A DNA stretch of 64,000 nucleotides. Origin: Nocardia wallacei. GTDB taxonomy: Bacteria; Actinomycetota; Actinomycetes; Mycobacteriales; Mycobacteriaceae. The stretch is from assembly GCF_014466955.1 (NCBI RefSeq), contig NZ_AP023396.1:310001-374000 (forward strand), read 5' to 3'. Shown here in pieces: positions 17,941 to 26,736 of the stretch. Numbering within the stretch: position 1 is the first letter of the stretch; the number at the start of each line of letters is the position of its first letter. The notes beneath the pieces were generated by a model that saw nothing but the letters and a program-made list of their open reading frames with translations, ran no database searches and was not told the origin of the DNA. Both the position numbers and the translations under genes were made by a program.

Positions 17941-19176
17941 GTGGCAGACATCTCGGTGCGTGGACGGCTCGCGCTGCGCGCGGCGGCGGCGGCGTCCTGG
18001 GCCTCGCAGCAGGCCGGTCGCGGTAAGGGCTCGATGATCGGCGGCCTGATCGCGTTGCTGATCGATCCGAAGCTGATGACGCAGCTGGGCCGCGGCCGCC
18101 GCACGGTCCTGGTCACGGGCACCAACGGCAAATCGACCACCACCCGGATGACCGCGGCCGCGCTCGGCGCGCTCGGGCGAGTGGTGACCCAGGCCGACGG
18201 CGCCAATATGGACGCTGGCATCGTGTCGGCGCTGAGCACCGACCGCACCGCCCCGCTGGCCGCGATCGAGGTCGACGAACTGCATCTGCCGCACGTCAGC
18301 GACGCCTTGAACCCGGCCGCCGTGGTGCTGCTGAACCTGTCCCGCGACCAGCTCGACCGGGTCGGCGAGATCAACATGATCGAGCGCAAGCTGCGCGCCG
18401 GGATGGCCCGCCACCCCGACGCCGTGCTGATCGCCAACTGTGACGACGTGCTGATCACCTCGATCGCCTACGACCATCCGAACGTGGTGTGGGTGGCCGC
18501 CGGCAGCGGCTGGTCGGTGGACGCCACCAGCTGCCCGCGCAGCGGCGAGCCGATCGTGTGGGAGGGCACGCACTGGCGCAGCACCGGCGCCGACTTCCAT
18601 CGTCCGGAGCCGGACTGGTGGGTCGACGAGGAGCACCTCTACGGTCCCGAGGGCGTGAAACTGCCACTGCACCTTGCGCTTCCGGGCCGCGCCAACCGGG
18701 GCAACGCGGCCCAGGCGGTGGCGGCGTCGGTCGCGCTGGGCGTGCGCCCCGAGGCGGCGGTCGAGGCGGCGGGCACGGTGCGCGAGATCGCCGGTCGCTA
18801 CCGCAGCGTGCGGCTGGGCGAGCACAGTGCGCGGTTGCTGCTGGCGAAGAATCCGGCGGGCTGGCAGGAGGCGCTGTCGATGATCGACCCGGAAGCGACC
18901 GGCCTGGTCATCGCCGTCAACGGCCAGGTGCCCGACGGCGAGGACCTGTCGTGGCTGTGGGATGTGCGCTTCGAGCATTTCGAGGGCACCCAGGTGATCG
19001 CCGCGGGTGAGCGAGCCACCGACCTCGCGGTGCGCCTGACCTACGCCGGCGTCGAGCACACCACGGTCCCGAATCCGTTGCGCGCCATCGCTTCCTGCCC
19101 GCCCGGACGGGTCGAGGTGCTGGCCAACTACACCGCGTTCCGGGATCTGAACCGGGAGCTGGAGGGTCGATCATGA
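17941..19176 (+). CDS. murT: Lipid II isoglutaminyl synthase, MurT subunit
   Basis: A 411-aa Mur-ligase-like protein. It has the ATP-binding loop VTGTNGKSTTTRMTAAALG (residues ~58-76), the central acidic motif AAIEVDELHLPHVSDALNPA, LNLSRDQLDRVGEINMIERK, and the C-terminal DUF1727 domain ending NYTAFRDLNRELEG. With GatD it amidates D-iso-Glu of lipid II to D-iso-Gln, a step essential for efficient peptidoglycan cross-linking. In the zinc-ribbon position only one Cys remains (SCPRSGEPI, then DFHRPEPDW instead of CPxCG), so the Cys4 ribbon seen in Firmicutes homologues is degraded. The stop overlaps the gatD start by 4 nt. Confidence 0.95.
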   Translation: MADISVRGRLALRAAAAASWASQQAGRGKGSMIGGLIALLIDPKLMTQLGRGRRTVLVTGTNGKSTTTRMTAAALGALGRVVTQADGANMDAGIVSALSTDRTAPLAAIEVDELHLPHVSDALNPAAVVLLNLSRDQLDRVGEINMIERKLRAGMARHPDAVLIANCDDVLITSIAYDHPNVVWVAAGSGWSVDATSCPRSGEPIVWEGTHWRSTGADFHRPEPDWWVDEEHLYGPEGVKLPLHLALPGRANRGNAAQAVAASVALGVRPEAAVEAAGTVREIAGRYRSVRLGEHSARLLLAKNPAGWQEALSMIDPEATGLVIAVNGQVPDGEDLSWLWDVRFEHFEGTQVIAAGERATDLAVRLTYAGVEHTTVPNPLRAIASCPPGRVEVLANYTAFRDLNRELEGRS

Positions 19177-19883
19177 GCGAATCCACCGTCCGCATCGGAC
19201 TGGTGCTGCCCGATGTGATGGGCACCTACGGCGACGGCGGCAATGCCGTGGTGCTGCGGCAGCGGTTGCGCATGCGCGGGCACGACGCCGAGATCGTCGA
19301 GGTCACCCTGAACGACCCGGTGCCGGACTCGCTGGACGTCTACCTGCTCGGCGGCGCCGAGGACTCCGCGCAGCGACTGGCGACGCGCCACCTGCGGCGC
19401 TACCCCGGCTTGCAGCAGGCCGCCGCGAAAGGCGTTCCGGTACTGGCGATCTGCGCCGCGATCCAGGTGCTCGGCCACTGGTACGAGACCTCGAGCGGCG
19501 AACGGGTCGACGGGGTCGGGCTCTTCGACGTCACCACCTCCCCGCAGGCCGTGCGCGCCATCGGGGAGGTGGCCACCACGCCGCTGCTGCCGGGCCTGTC
19601 CCAGCCGCTGACCGGTTTCGAAAACCATAGGGGCGGAACGAAACTCGGCAGTGACGCGCAGGGCCTGGCCCGCGTCACCCGCGGCGTGGGCAACGGCGTC
19701 GGCGACGGCCTGGAGGGCGTGGTGCAGGGCTCGGTCCTGGGCACCTACATGCACGGCCCCGCCCTGGCCCGCAACCCGGAACTGGCCGACTACCTGCTCA
19801 TGCGCGCCCTCGGCGTCGATGAACTCGCCCCCTTGGAGCTGCCCGAGGTCGACCAGCTCCGCCGCGAACGCCTGCGCGCCTGA
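19173..19883 (+). CDS. gatD: Lipid II isoglutaminyl synthase, GatD glutamine amidotransferase subunit
   Basis: A 236-aa CobQ/CobB-type class I glutamine amidotransferase that supplies ammonia to MurT. The nucleophile is C94 in VPVLAICAAIQVLG and the catalytic His is H194 in GSVLGTYMHGPALARNP; C94 has the same number as in Staphylococcus aureus GatD. LVLPDVMGTYGDGGNAVVLR opens the domain. The ATG lies within the murT stop (ATGA), indicating strict co-translation. The C-terminal ~40 residues (LPEVDQLRRERLRA) are as in actinobacterial orthologues. Gene order murT-gatD matches mycobacterial Rv3712-Rv3713. Confidence 0.95.
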   Translation: MSESTVRIGLVLPDVMGTYGDGGNAVVLRQRLRMRGHDAEIVEVTLNDPVPDSLDVYLLGGAEDSAQRLATRHLRRYPGLQQAAAKGVPVLAICAAIQVLGHWYETSSGERVDGVGLFDVTTSPQAVRAIGEVATTPLLPGLSQPLTGFENHRGGTKLGSDAQGLARVTRGVGNGVGDGLEGVVQGSVLGTYMHGPALARNPELADYLLMRALGVDELAPLELPEVDQLRRERLRA

Positions 19884-20000
19884 TCACCTGCTATAGCGTT
19901 AGGCTATGCACATGGTGTTATGACGACTACCGATTGTGTTGAGTCGATCGTCGTCCGCCGGGTACGCTCGCGCGCGATCGAACTCGAGTAAGGAGCCCGG

Positions 20001-21623
20001 GTGCGCAGACGTGCCTTTCTGAGGGCCGCTGGGACGGCGGCGTTGCTGGGTGCGGCGGGGGCTGCGCACGGGATCGGCCCGGCGGCGGCCGACCCGGTCT
20101 GGAGCGAGCTGTTCCGGAGCTGGGTGCCCGAGATCTTCGCGCCGATCCCCGATCCGCCCGAGCATTCGCCGGCCATCGTCGTCGGCTCCGGGTTCGGCGC
20201 CGCGGTCGCCGCGCTGCGGCTGGCCGAGGCGGGCGTGGCGAACACCGTGCTGGAGCGGGGATCTCGCTGGCCCAACGACCCGTGGCGGGAGATCTTCACC
20301 GGCGACGACCTGCCCGACGGCCGCGGCTTCTGGCATCGCAGCAGCTTCACCGGCGTCACCAAGGTGCCCATGCAGTGCGCCCCGTTCGGCGGCGTCCTGG
20401 ATGTCACCGAATTCTCCGGCATCGACGTGTGGCGCGCGGCCGCGGTCGGCGGCGGGTCCGTGGTCTTCACCGGCACGATGATCGCCCCCGAACAGCGCTG
20501 GTTCGACGAGATCTTCGGCGGGACAGTCGCTTTCGGCGAGATGGAGCGGGTGTACTACCCGCGGGTGCGGCAGCAGCTGCGGCTGAGCCCGCTCCCGCCG
20601 GACCTGTACGCGGCGTCGCCGTTCAGCCATTCCCGGCGCTGGGACGAGCAGGCCCGCGTGGCCGGATACCAGCCGCAGGCCAACGACTCGATCTTCAACT
20701 GGGACATCCTGCGCGGTGAATTGGCCGGGACGACGCGGCCCTCGGCCACCGCGGCGCGCAGCAACCTGGGCAACTCCAACGGCGCGAAGTTCGATCTGAA
20801 CCAGAACTATCTGAAATACGCCCAGGAGTCCGGGAAGTCGGCGGTCTACCCCGGCCATCGGGTCGACGCCATCGCGCAGGACCCGGGCGGCCGCTACGTC
20901 GTGACCGTGACCAAACTGGATCCCACCGGCGCGGTGCTGGCGACCCGCACCCTCACCTGCGACCGCCTGTTCCTCGGCGCGGGCTCGATCGGCACCACCG
21001 AACTGCTGGTGCGCGCGCAGGCCACCGGCGCGCTGCCGCACCTGAACGAGCACATCGGCGACGGCTGGGGCACCAACGGTGACGTGGTCCTCGCCCGCGT
21101 GGACAACTCGCTGTCGGGCACCGGCCAGGGTGTACCCAGCGCCAGCCGCATCTTCGACTCCTCCGGAATGCCGCTGACCCTGGAGAGCTGGTTCATCCCC
21201 GGCGTTCCGGTGGAGACCGGCGCGCTGGCCTCGCTGGGCATGGTCTTCGATCCGACCCGCGCCCGGATCGGCTTCGACGCCGGGCGCAACGCCGCCGCCC
21301 TGGCCTGGCCGCGGCAGGCCCAGGAGCAGGTCGTGGAGGCGTGCCGCCTGGTCGACCACCGCATCGCCGAACGGTCCGGCGCCGTCTTCGACTACGTCAC
21401 CCCGCTCGGCTACGACGCCAACGCCGTGTTCACCGCGCATCCGCTGGGCGGCGCGGTGCTGGGCCGCGCCACCGACAACTACGGCCGGGTGCACGGTCAT
21501 CCGGGCCTGTACGTGGTGGACGGGGCCGCGATTCCGGGCAGTACCGGCACGGTGAATCCGTCGCTGACCATCACCGCCCTGGCCGAGCGCAATCTGGAGG
21601 CGATCGTCCGCGCGGGTCGGTGA
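20001..21623 (+). CDS. choE: Secreted GMC oxidoreductase, cholesterol-oxidase-like
   Basis: A 540-aa GMC flavoprotein with a twin-arginine signal (MRRRAFLRAAGTAALLGAAG, then AAADP). The FAD motif is AIVVGSGFGAAVAALRLAEA, the second GMC motif AAAVGGGSVVFTGTMIAPEQ, and the C-terminal active-site segments are AHPLGGAVLGRATDNYGRVH (catalytic His) and GTVNPSLTITALAERN (catalytic Asn). A Glu in LTLESWFIP sits where cholesterol oxidases carry the base. These fit class I (non-covalent FAD) cholesterol oxidases of Streptomyces and Rhodococcus, which make cholest-4-en-3-one. The start is GTG 20001 with AAGGAG at 6-nt spacing. The symbol is by family; other 3-hydroxysteroids are possible substrates. Confidence 0.8.
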   Translation: MRRRAFLRAAGTAALLGAAGAAHGIGPAAADPVWSELFRSWVPEIFAPIPDPPEHSPAIVVGSGFGAAVAALRLAEAGVANTVLERGSRWPNDPWREIFTGDDLPDGRGFWHRSSFTGVTKVPMQCAPFGGVLDVTEFSGIDVWRAAAVGGGSVVFTGTMIAPEQRWFDEIFGGTVAFGEMERVYYPRVRQQLRLSPLPPDLYAASPFSHSRRWDEQARVAGYQPQANDSIFNWDILRGELAGTTRPSATAARSNLGNSNGAKFDLNQNYLKYAQESGKSAVYPGHRVDAIAQDPGGRYVVTVTKLDPTGAVLATRTLTCDRLFLGAGSIGTTELLVRAQATGALPHLNEHIGDGWGTNGDVVLARVDNSLSGTGQGVPSASRIFDSSGMPLTLESWFIPGVPVETGALASLGMVFDPTRARIGFDAGRNAAALAWPRQAQEQVVEACRLVDHRIAERSGAVFDYVTPLGYDANAVFTAHPLGGAVLGRATDNYGRVHGHPGLYVVDGAAIPGSTGTVNPSLTITALAERNLEAIVRAGR

Positions 21624-21729
21624 TCGCCGGAGACCTCATCGAGCGTGCCGGTGCGCTGCGGGAGATCCGCGCGCCGGTCGCCGGCACCCATTACTCTCGG
21701 CGGAACCGTTCGATGTGGAAGGGATCGCT

Positions 21730-22536
21730 GTGTCGCAGTACCGCACCGGGGCGGGCGCGCCGCCGGAGGACTACCCGCGCAAACCGCCGGCGCTGTGGAC
21801 CGACTTCGTGATGCTGGCGCTCGCGGTGGTGTCGGTGGTGCTGGTCGGCTGGGTGACCTTCTTCCCGATCTCGCCCGGCGCATACCACGTCCTCGTCATC
21901 GTCGACTACACGATCTGCGCGATCTTCGCCGCCGAATTCGTCTGGCGCTGGCGCCGGGCCGACTGGTCCTGGACCTTCCCGTTCGTGTACTGGTACGAGG
22001 TCCTGGGCATGATCCCGGTGACCAGCCCGTTCTTCCGCGGTTTCCGGCTGCTGCGGATCGTGGTGATTCTGGTCCGGCTGGCCCGCGTCGCCGACCGTGT
22101 GTTCGGTGACCGGGTGACGGCGGCCGTGGTGAACCGATTCGTCGGCACCATCGTCGAGACGATCAAGCGCCCGGTGACCATGGCCGTGCTGGAGGAGGTC
22201 GCGACGGTGCTGCGCGCCGGTCGCTACACCCGCAATATCGCCGCCGCGCTGGAGGAGAACCGCGGCGAACTCGACGCCATGATCGTCGAGTTGATCCGCA
22301 ACGACCCGCAGATCGGCCGGGTCCGCTATCTGCCGTTCCACGAGGACATCATCCGGACCATCGCCGATATCAGCTTCCGCATCGTGTTCCAGGCGCTGGC
22401 CGATCCGCGCACCGACGAACTCATCGGAGATGTGTTGCGGGAGAACGTGAATCAGATGCGCGAGGCGGTCCGCGACGGCGTGCAGGTGCCCGAGACCGTG
22501 GACCACAAACCGGCGTCGCCGATCTCCTACCGCTAG
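21730..22536 (+). CDS. Voltage-sensor-like ion channel protein
   Basis: A 268-aa protein with four or five predicted membrane helices in the N-terminal half: FVMLALAVVSVVLVGWVTFF, HVLVIVDYTICAIFAAEFVW, then RRADWSWTFPFVYWYEVLGM and a basic S4-like segment RGFRLLRIVVILVRLARVAD. The spacing of Arg every third to fourth residue resembles ion transport (voltage-sensor) proteins. No TVGYG-type selectivity filter is seen, so it may be a voltage-sensor-only or non-selective protein. The C-terminal half is a long cytoplasmic region. The GTG at 21730 with GGAAGGGAT upstream is preferred over the ATG at 21715. It ends head to head with ltrA, the two stop codons sharing CTAG. Confidence 0.75.
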   Translation: MSQYRTGAGAPPEDYPRKPPALWTDFVMLALAVVSVVLVGWVTFFPISPGAYHVLVIVDYTICAIFAAEFVWRWRRADWSWTFPFVYWYEVLGMIPVTSPFFRGFRLLRIVVILVRLARVADRVFGDRVTAAVVNRFVGTIVETIKRPVTMAVLEEVATVLRAGRYTRNIAAALEENRGELDAMIVELIRNDPQIGRVRYLPFHEDIIRTIADISFRIVFQALADPRTDELIGDVLRENVNQMREAVRDGVQVPETVDHKPASPISYR

Positions 22537-23735
22537 CCGCCGTGCCGGATCCGCTCGCGCGGCTGTGCGAAACGCACCAGCTCCCATACGGTCAGCACCG
22601 CCAGCACCGCGCACAGCAGCGCCAGCGCGGCCATCGCCGGTAGCCGCGTCGCGATCGGGAGCAGCGCGGCCAGCACCACCGCCGTCGCCACCCGCGCCCA
22701 GGAGACCTGCCCGGTGGCGTACTGCTTGAAGCCGACGAGCGCGAGCAGGTACAGCATCACCCCGCCGTACAGCGCGAACATCGGAATCCCGTGCAGCGCA
22801 TCGTGCAACGTGTGCCCCTGGGCGCCGCCGAGATAGTTGAGCACCTTCTTCAGCCCCAGCGACAGCGCGATGATGCCCGCGATCATCGGAAAGTGCCAGT
22901 AGGTGTAGCAGTTTCGCGCGATCTGGATGCGCCGCTCGCCGCGGGCATGGGTCATCGCGTGCTCCACCGCATGCGCCGCCACGTCGAAGTACGCCCACCA
23001 CAGCAGGCCCGAAACCGTCAGCGCCAGTAGCGATCCCACGGCGATGGGCCACGAGATGGGCAGGCCCGCCATACCGACGCCGATGGAGACGATCGACTCG
23101 CCGAGCGCCACGATGATGATCAGCCCGTGCCGTTCGGCGAAGTGGCTCGCCGAGTTCAGCCGCCACTGGTTGCCGGCGAAGAACGTCCACAGCATGTCAC
23201 CGGTGATCGCGGCGATCCACAACCAGATCTGGACCGTGCCGTGATTCATCGCCGCGACGATCAGCAGCGTGGTGCCGATCGTGATGGAGCCCGCGGCCCA
23301 GCGCGTGACCTGCCCGCGCAGCTGCTGATCCTCGTCGCTGGCCAGCCAGAACATCACCAGGTGCACCAGCCGGATGACCAGGTAGGCGATGGCGAAAACC
23401 AGTGGCCCGTACCAGCCGCCGGGCATGTCGTGGAACGCCTCGGGGATCACCTCCGCCACGATCAGCGCCGCGCCCATCGCCGCGAACATCGCGACCCGCG
23501 CGATCCCCTCGTCGGCCCGCACCACATTGCCCAGCCAGGCGTAGGCGATCCACACCCACCACATCACCGCGAGCACCAGGACGGCCCGCAGCATGTTCAG
23601 CGCCGTCGTCTCGTGCGCGGCCAGATCGGTCACCTGGGTGAAGGCGAACACCAACACGAGATCGAAGAACAGCTCCAGCTGGGTCACCGAGGCGTCCTCG
23701 GAGACGATCTGTATCCGCCGTTTCACACCGGTCAT
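22533..23735 (-). CDS. Low-temperature-requirement A (LtrA) family membrane protein
   Basis: A 400-aa membrane protein with about eleven hydrophobic segments. The LtrA signature SVTQLELFFDLVLVFAFTQV stands at residues ~16-35 and AERHGLIIIVALGESIVSIG in the middle. The family was named from a Listeria cold-growth mutant, but its function is not established. The start ATG at 23735 (MTGVKRRIQIVSEDA) fits the family N-terminus; the frame is open further upstream without support. It faces the ion-channel gene with a 4-nt overlap of stop codons and runs in the same direction as the SRPBCC gene upstream (41-nt gap). Confidence 0.9.
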   Translation of the reverse strand: MTGVKRRIQIVSEDASVTQLELFFDLVLVFAFTQVTDLAAHETTALNMLRAVLVLAVMWWVWIAYAWLGNVVRADEGIARVAMFAAMGAALIVAEVIPEAFHDMPGGWYGPLVFAIAYLVIRLVHLVMFWLASDEDQQLRGQVTRWAAGSITIGTTLLIVAAMNHGTVQIWLWIAAITGDMLWTFFAGNQWRLNSASHFAERHGLIIIVALGESIVSIGVGMAGLPISWPIAVGSLLALTVSGLLWWAYFDVAAHAVEHAMTHARGERRIQIARNCYTYWHFPMIAGIIALSLGLKKVLNYLGGAQGHTLHDALHGIPMFALYGGVMLYLLALVGFKQYATGQVSWARVATAVVLAALLPIATRLPAMAALALLCAVLAVLTVWELVRFAQPRERIRHGG

Positions 23736-23776
23736 GCCGATATCGTGCCAGCCGGTCGGTGTGCTCGGCGGGACGC

Positions 23777-24232
23777 TCAGCCCACGTCGTAGTTCTCGAA
23801 CCGGAACTTCTCGATGAACTCGATCAGGTTCTGCACCGCTTCCTCGTTCACGCGGGCGATGCTGCGCTTCATCAGGATTCCCGGCACCGGGATCGGCAGC
23901 TGCAATTCGCAGTGGTACCAGACCTCGGTGCCCTCCCCGGTCACCTCCAGCTCGAACCAGCCGCGGCCGCCGCCACCGGCACCGCTCTCCACCACTTCCC
24001 AGGCGATCCGGTCCTCGGTGCAGTCGTATTCGAGAACCTGCCGATCGGAATTGCCGAGCGGGGTGACCGTGGCGTATACCTTCTTGGGACGTCCGTAGTC
24101 GTCGTACGTCGCCACGCGCACATCCTTGTGCGACGGTGACCATTCCGGAATCCGATCGATCGCGAGCAACGCCTCCATGACTTGTTCGGGATCGAGGTCG
24201 ATGACGAATCGGTGGTCGGTCTTCGTGCGCAT
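23777..24232 (-). CDS. SRPBCC family protein
   Basis: A 151-aa polyketide-cyclase/START-like protein. MRTKTDHRFVIDLDPEQVME opens the fold, IDRIPEWSPSHKDVRVATYD follows, and a Gly-rich turn (ESGAGGGGRGWFELEV) leads to the last strands and the C-terminal helix VNEEAVQNLIEFIEKFRFEN. GGAGGGCACAAC precedes the ATG at 24232. Ligand and role are unknown. It is unrelated in sequence to the SRPBCC gene at 2158 beyond the fold. Possibly co-transcribed with ltrA downstream. Confidence 0.85.
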   Translation of the reverse strand: MRTKTDHRFVIDLDPEQVMEALLAIDRIPEWSPSHKDVRVATYDDYGRPKKVYATVTPLGNSDRQVLEYDCTEDRIAWEVVESGAGGGGRGWFELEVTGEGTEVWYHCELQLPIPVPGILMKRSIARVNEEAVQNLIEFIEKFRFENYDVG

Positions 24233-24426
24233 GTTGTGCCCTCCACCCCCCGTAATGCTTCGAGCCCGATTGTCGCCGGGGCCACAGCACACGTCAACCG
24301 TGCCTCCCGTGCGGCAGCCGGTCCGCGGCACGGTGTTTCGGGGTGCGGCGGTCGTGCGGTCTGCGGCCTCCGCACCTGGTCGGCGCAGTAGCGACAGTGG
24401 CGGAATCCGGTCAGAGGTGATAAGCA

Positions 24427-24999
24427 TCACACGGTGATCGCCCGATCGACGGCGGCCCGCACCAATTCGCGCCGCTGCTGCTCACCGAAAATCTCGGGCA
24501 GGGTGAGGCTTTCGAGAATCAGCCAGTTCAGGCTCAGGTACAGCAGCACCACCGTGGTGGCGTCGCCGGGCATTCCGGCCTCGAGGTGATTGCGGACATT
24601 GAGATCGAGGTCGGCGCGCACCCGCTCGGTGAGCATCGCCTGCAGTTCGGGCCGCCGGGTCGCCTCCAGTCGTAGCTCCAGCTGGGCCAGATAGCCGGTG
24701 CGGAATCCGGCCACGCGCCCGACGACCTCGGTCATCAGTTCGGCGATGGTCTCCCGGCTCTTGGGCGCGTCGGTCAGCATCGCCATGGTCTCCGCGCTGG
24801 GTTGCAGTCGTTCGTAATAGCGCCCGCAGACCTGGGTGAGCAGGTCGTCGCGATTGGCGAAGTAGTTCGAGGCCGTCCCGGCCGGTACCCCCGCCTCCTT
24901 GTCGACGGCGCGAAAGGTGAGCCCGCGCGCGCCGTCTCGCGCCAGCACCTCGATCGCCGCGTCCAGCAGGGTCTGCCGGCGCTCGGGATTGGTCCGCAT
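24427..24999 (-). CDS. TetR-family repressor of the RibD-C gene
   Basis: A 190-aa TetR protein. The DNA-binding domain is at residues ~1-55 (RRQTLLDAAIEVLARDGARG, LTFRAVDKEAGVPAGTASNY, FANRDDLLTQVCGRYYERLQ). The all-helical ligand domain contains GYLAQLELRLEATRRPELQA. It is divergent from the RibD-C-domain gene, and a perfect 10-bp palindrome overlaps that gene's -10, so it most likely represses the reductase gene and may autoregulate. Inducer unknown. Confidence 0.92.
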   Translation of the reverse strand: MRTNPERRQTLLDAAIEVLARDGARGLTFRAVDKEAGVPAGTASNYFANRDDLLTQVCGRYYERLQPSAETMAMLTDAPKSRETIAELMTEVVGRVAGFRTGYLAQLELRLEATRRPELQAMLTERVRADLDLNVRNHLEAGMPGDATTVVLLYLSLNWLILESLTLPEIFGEQQRRELVRAAVDRAITV

Positions 25000-25000
25000 C

Positions 25001-25030
25001 TTGACACCACTCCATCCGTAGTACTACATT
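25001..25030 (+). promoter_or_regulatory. Promoter with overlapping TetR operator
   Basis: TTGACA (25001-25006, perfect -35) and TACATT (25025-25030) are separated by 18 bp and read toward the RibD-C gene. GTAGTACTAC (25018-25027), a perfect palindrome, straddles the -10, so a bound repressor would block RNA polymerase. Confidence 0.65.
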
Positions 25031-25074
25031 CGAAATCACTACAGACAGAGTACAACAGGCAAGGCGGTATTGAT

Positions 25075-25650
25075 ATGCGAAAGCTCGTCTACTACGTCGG
25101 GGTGTCCCTGGACGGCTACATCGCCGGGCCTGCGGGGGAGGTGGACTTCTATCCGGTGGCCGACGACATGTCGGCCTGGTTCAACGAGCGGTATCCGGAG
25201 GTGGTCCCGACACACATCCGCCCGCACGTGGGATTGCCCGTGGACACTCCTAACCGGGAGTGGGACACGCTGATCATGGGCCGCGGCACCTACGAACCCG
25301 CGCTCTCGATCGGTGTGGCCAGCCCGTTCGCGCACATGAAGCAGTACGTCGTGTCCGGCACGCTGGCTCCGGTGGACGACCCAGGGGTCGAGGTCGTCGC
25401 GGGCGATCCGGTCGAGTTGGTGCGCGGGCTCAAAAAGGAAGCGGGCAGGGATATCTGGCTGTGCGGCGGCGGCAAACTCGCCGGTGCGCTCGTCGACGAG
25501 ATCGACGAGCTGATCATCAAGAGCTATCCGGTGATCGCGGGCGCGGGCGTGCCGGTGTTCGGCGGCGACTTCCGCCCGACCCTGTTCCACCCGGTCCGGC
25601 GGCAGGAATTCAGCAACGGCGCGCAGGTCACCTGGTTCACCCGGGCTTGA
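25075..25650 (+). CDS. RibD C-terminal/dihydrofolate-reductase-like protein
   Basis: A 191-aa stand-alone RibD-C domain: MRKLVYYVGVSLDGYIAGPA (the family's SxDG motif), WDTLIMGRGTYEPALSIGV, then DIWLCGGGKLAGALVDEIDE and IKSYPVIAGAGVPVFGGDFR. These proteins have a DHFR fold and bind NADPH; many are stand-alone reductases of unknown substrate. The ATG at 25075 follows AAGGCGGT. Expression is probably controlled by the divergent TetR repressor through the palindrome at 25018-25027. Confidence 0.9.
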   Translation: MRKLVYYVGVSLDGYIAGPAGEVDFYPVADDMSAWFNERYPEVVPTHIRPHVGLPVDTPNREWDTLIMGRGTYEPALSIGVASPFAHMKQYVVSGTLAPVDDPGVEVVAGDPVELVRGLKKEAGRDIWLCGGGKLAGALVDEIDELIIKSYPVIAGAGVPVFGGDFRPTLFHPVRRQEFSNGAQVTWFTRA

Positions 25651-25767
25651 ACCCCCATCCCGCCGCGATCCTCGTCAGAAAGGCTGTATCTCCTATGCGA
25701 AAGCCAGTTCGTAACCACGCTGTCCAGCAGCGCTTCGCCGCTCGTCCCGTGCGCCCGATCCCTCAGG

Positions 25768-26187
25768 TCAACTGGGGTCGGCAAGGAAGGAGAGGCGCAC
25801 CCGGCGGTTCGGGTTGTCGACGTTGAGGTCGACGAACGCCACCGACTGCCAGGTGCCCAGCGCGAGTTCACCGCGCAGCACGGGAATGGTGGCGTAGGGC
25901 GCGATCAGCGCGGGCATGACGTGCGAACGGCCGTGCCCGCGCGATCCGTGCGCGTGCCGCCAGCGGTCGTCGGCCGGTAGCAGGTCGCGCAGCGCGGCCA
26001 GCAGGTCGTCGTCGCTGCCGGCGCCGAGTTCGATCAGCGCGACGCCCGCGGTGGCGTGCGGGACGAAGACGTGCAGCAGGCCGTCGCCGCCCGCCGCGGC
26101 CTCGCGCAGGAAAGCCGTGCACTGCGGCGTGAGGTCGTGGACCACTTCGGAGCGGCCCGTGGTCACGTCGATCTCGGTGCTCTTCAT
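25768..26187 (-). CDS. YjbQ family (UPF0047) protein
   Basis: A 139-aa protein of the YjbQ/UPF0047 family. The family signatures are VFVPHATAGVALIELGAGSD, the metal-type cluster WRHAHGSRGHGRSHVMPALI and LALGTWQSVAFVDLNVDNP. Members form trimers with a His-lined pocket and show weak thiamine-phosphate synthase activity in E. coli; the physiological role is unsettled. It starts 15 nt after the marR stop on the same strand and has GGAGGCGAATTC before the ATG, so it is co-transcribed with marR. Confidence 0.9.
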   Translation of the reverse strand: MKSTEIDVTTGRSEVVHDLTPQCTAFLREAAAGGDGLLHVFVPHATAGVALIELGAGSDDDLLAALRDLLPADDRWRHAHGSRGHGRSHVMPALIAPYATIPVLRGELALGTWQSVAFVDLNVDNPNRRVRLSFLADPS

Positions 26188-26202
26188 GAATTCGCCTCCG
26201 GC

Positions 26203-26670
26203 TCAGTCGGATTCGTTGTTGCGCAGCATGGTGGTCACCCGCAGCGAGGTCTCGTGCAGGCGGTCGAACAGGTCGAGCAGCAGCTCCAGCTGCTCGGTCG
26301 AGTACTCGCCCATGATCTTTCCGAATTCCCGCGCCAGCAGTTCGTAATGCGGCGCGATCTCGGCGATCCGGTCCTCGTCGGCGGTGACGATCACCCGGCG
26401 GCGGTCCTGCGCGTCGTGCTCGCGGGCGACGTAGCCGCCGCGCAGCAGCCGGTCGATCATCCGGGTGACGGCGCCGGTGGTGAGTCCGGTGCGGGCGGCC
26501 AGCTCGCCGGGTGTGGCGGGACCGCCCAGGCGCAGCAGATTCAGGCAGCGCAGATCCGTCACGTGCAGGCCCAGCCGGTCGGCGACGGCCTGGTGCATCA
26601 TCACCGCGTCCGTCGCGTTGCGCTGCGCTGCGACGGTGAGTCGTTCTCCCAGGTCTTTCGCCTTCGTCAT
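26203..26670 (-). CDS. MarR-family regulator
   Basis: A 155-aa MarR protein. The winged helix is at ~40-110 (LHVTDLRCLNLLRLGGPATP, GELAARTGLTTGAVTRMIDR, LLRGGYVAREHDAQDRRRVI with the wing tip DAQDRRR), flanked by dimerisation helices. It is divergent from the NTF2-like gene; an 11-bp perfect inverted repeat in the intervening AT-rich DNA is its likely operator. It forms a two-gene unit with yjbQ. Confidence 0.92.
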   Translation of the reverse strand: MTKAKDLGERLTVAAQRNATDAVMMHQAVADRLGLHVTDLRCLNLLRLGGPATPGELAARTGLTTGAVTRMIDRLLRGGYVAREHDAQDRRRVIVTADEDRIAEIAPHYELLAREFGKIMGEYSTEQLELLLDLFDRLHETSLRVTTMLRNNESD

Positions 26671-26736
26671 CGCTGGTCCTCGCTCCTGTCCGCCGGTCCT
26701 GCCGCCTTGACACTAGCGCTCGACTCGATCACTATC

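Noticed and set aside
19893..19907. ATAGC-GTTAG-GCTAT inverted repeat after gatD
   Set aside because: Arms of five bases with no T-run or conserved partner; too weak to name.
19899..21500. 533-aa ORF antisense to the cholesterol-oxidase-like gene
   Set aside because: Low-complexity His/Arg/Asp-rich translation; the plus-strand gene has complete GMC motifs.
25695..25826. Small plus ORF starting MRKPVRNHAVQQRF after the RibD-C gene
   Set aside because: It overlaps the opposite yjbQ gene end, has basic low-complexity composition and no ribosome site; the MRK start recalls the RibD-C gene but the rest does not align.
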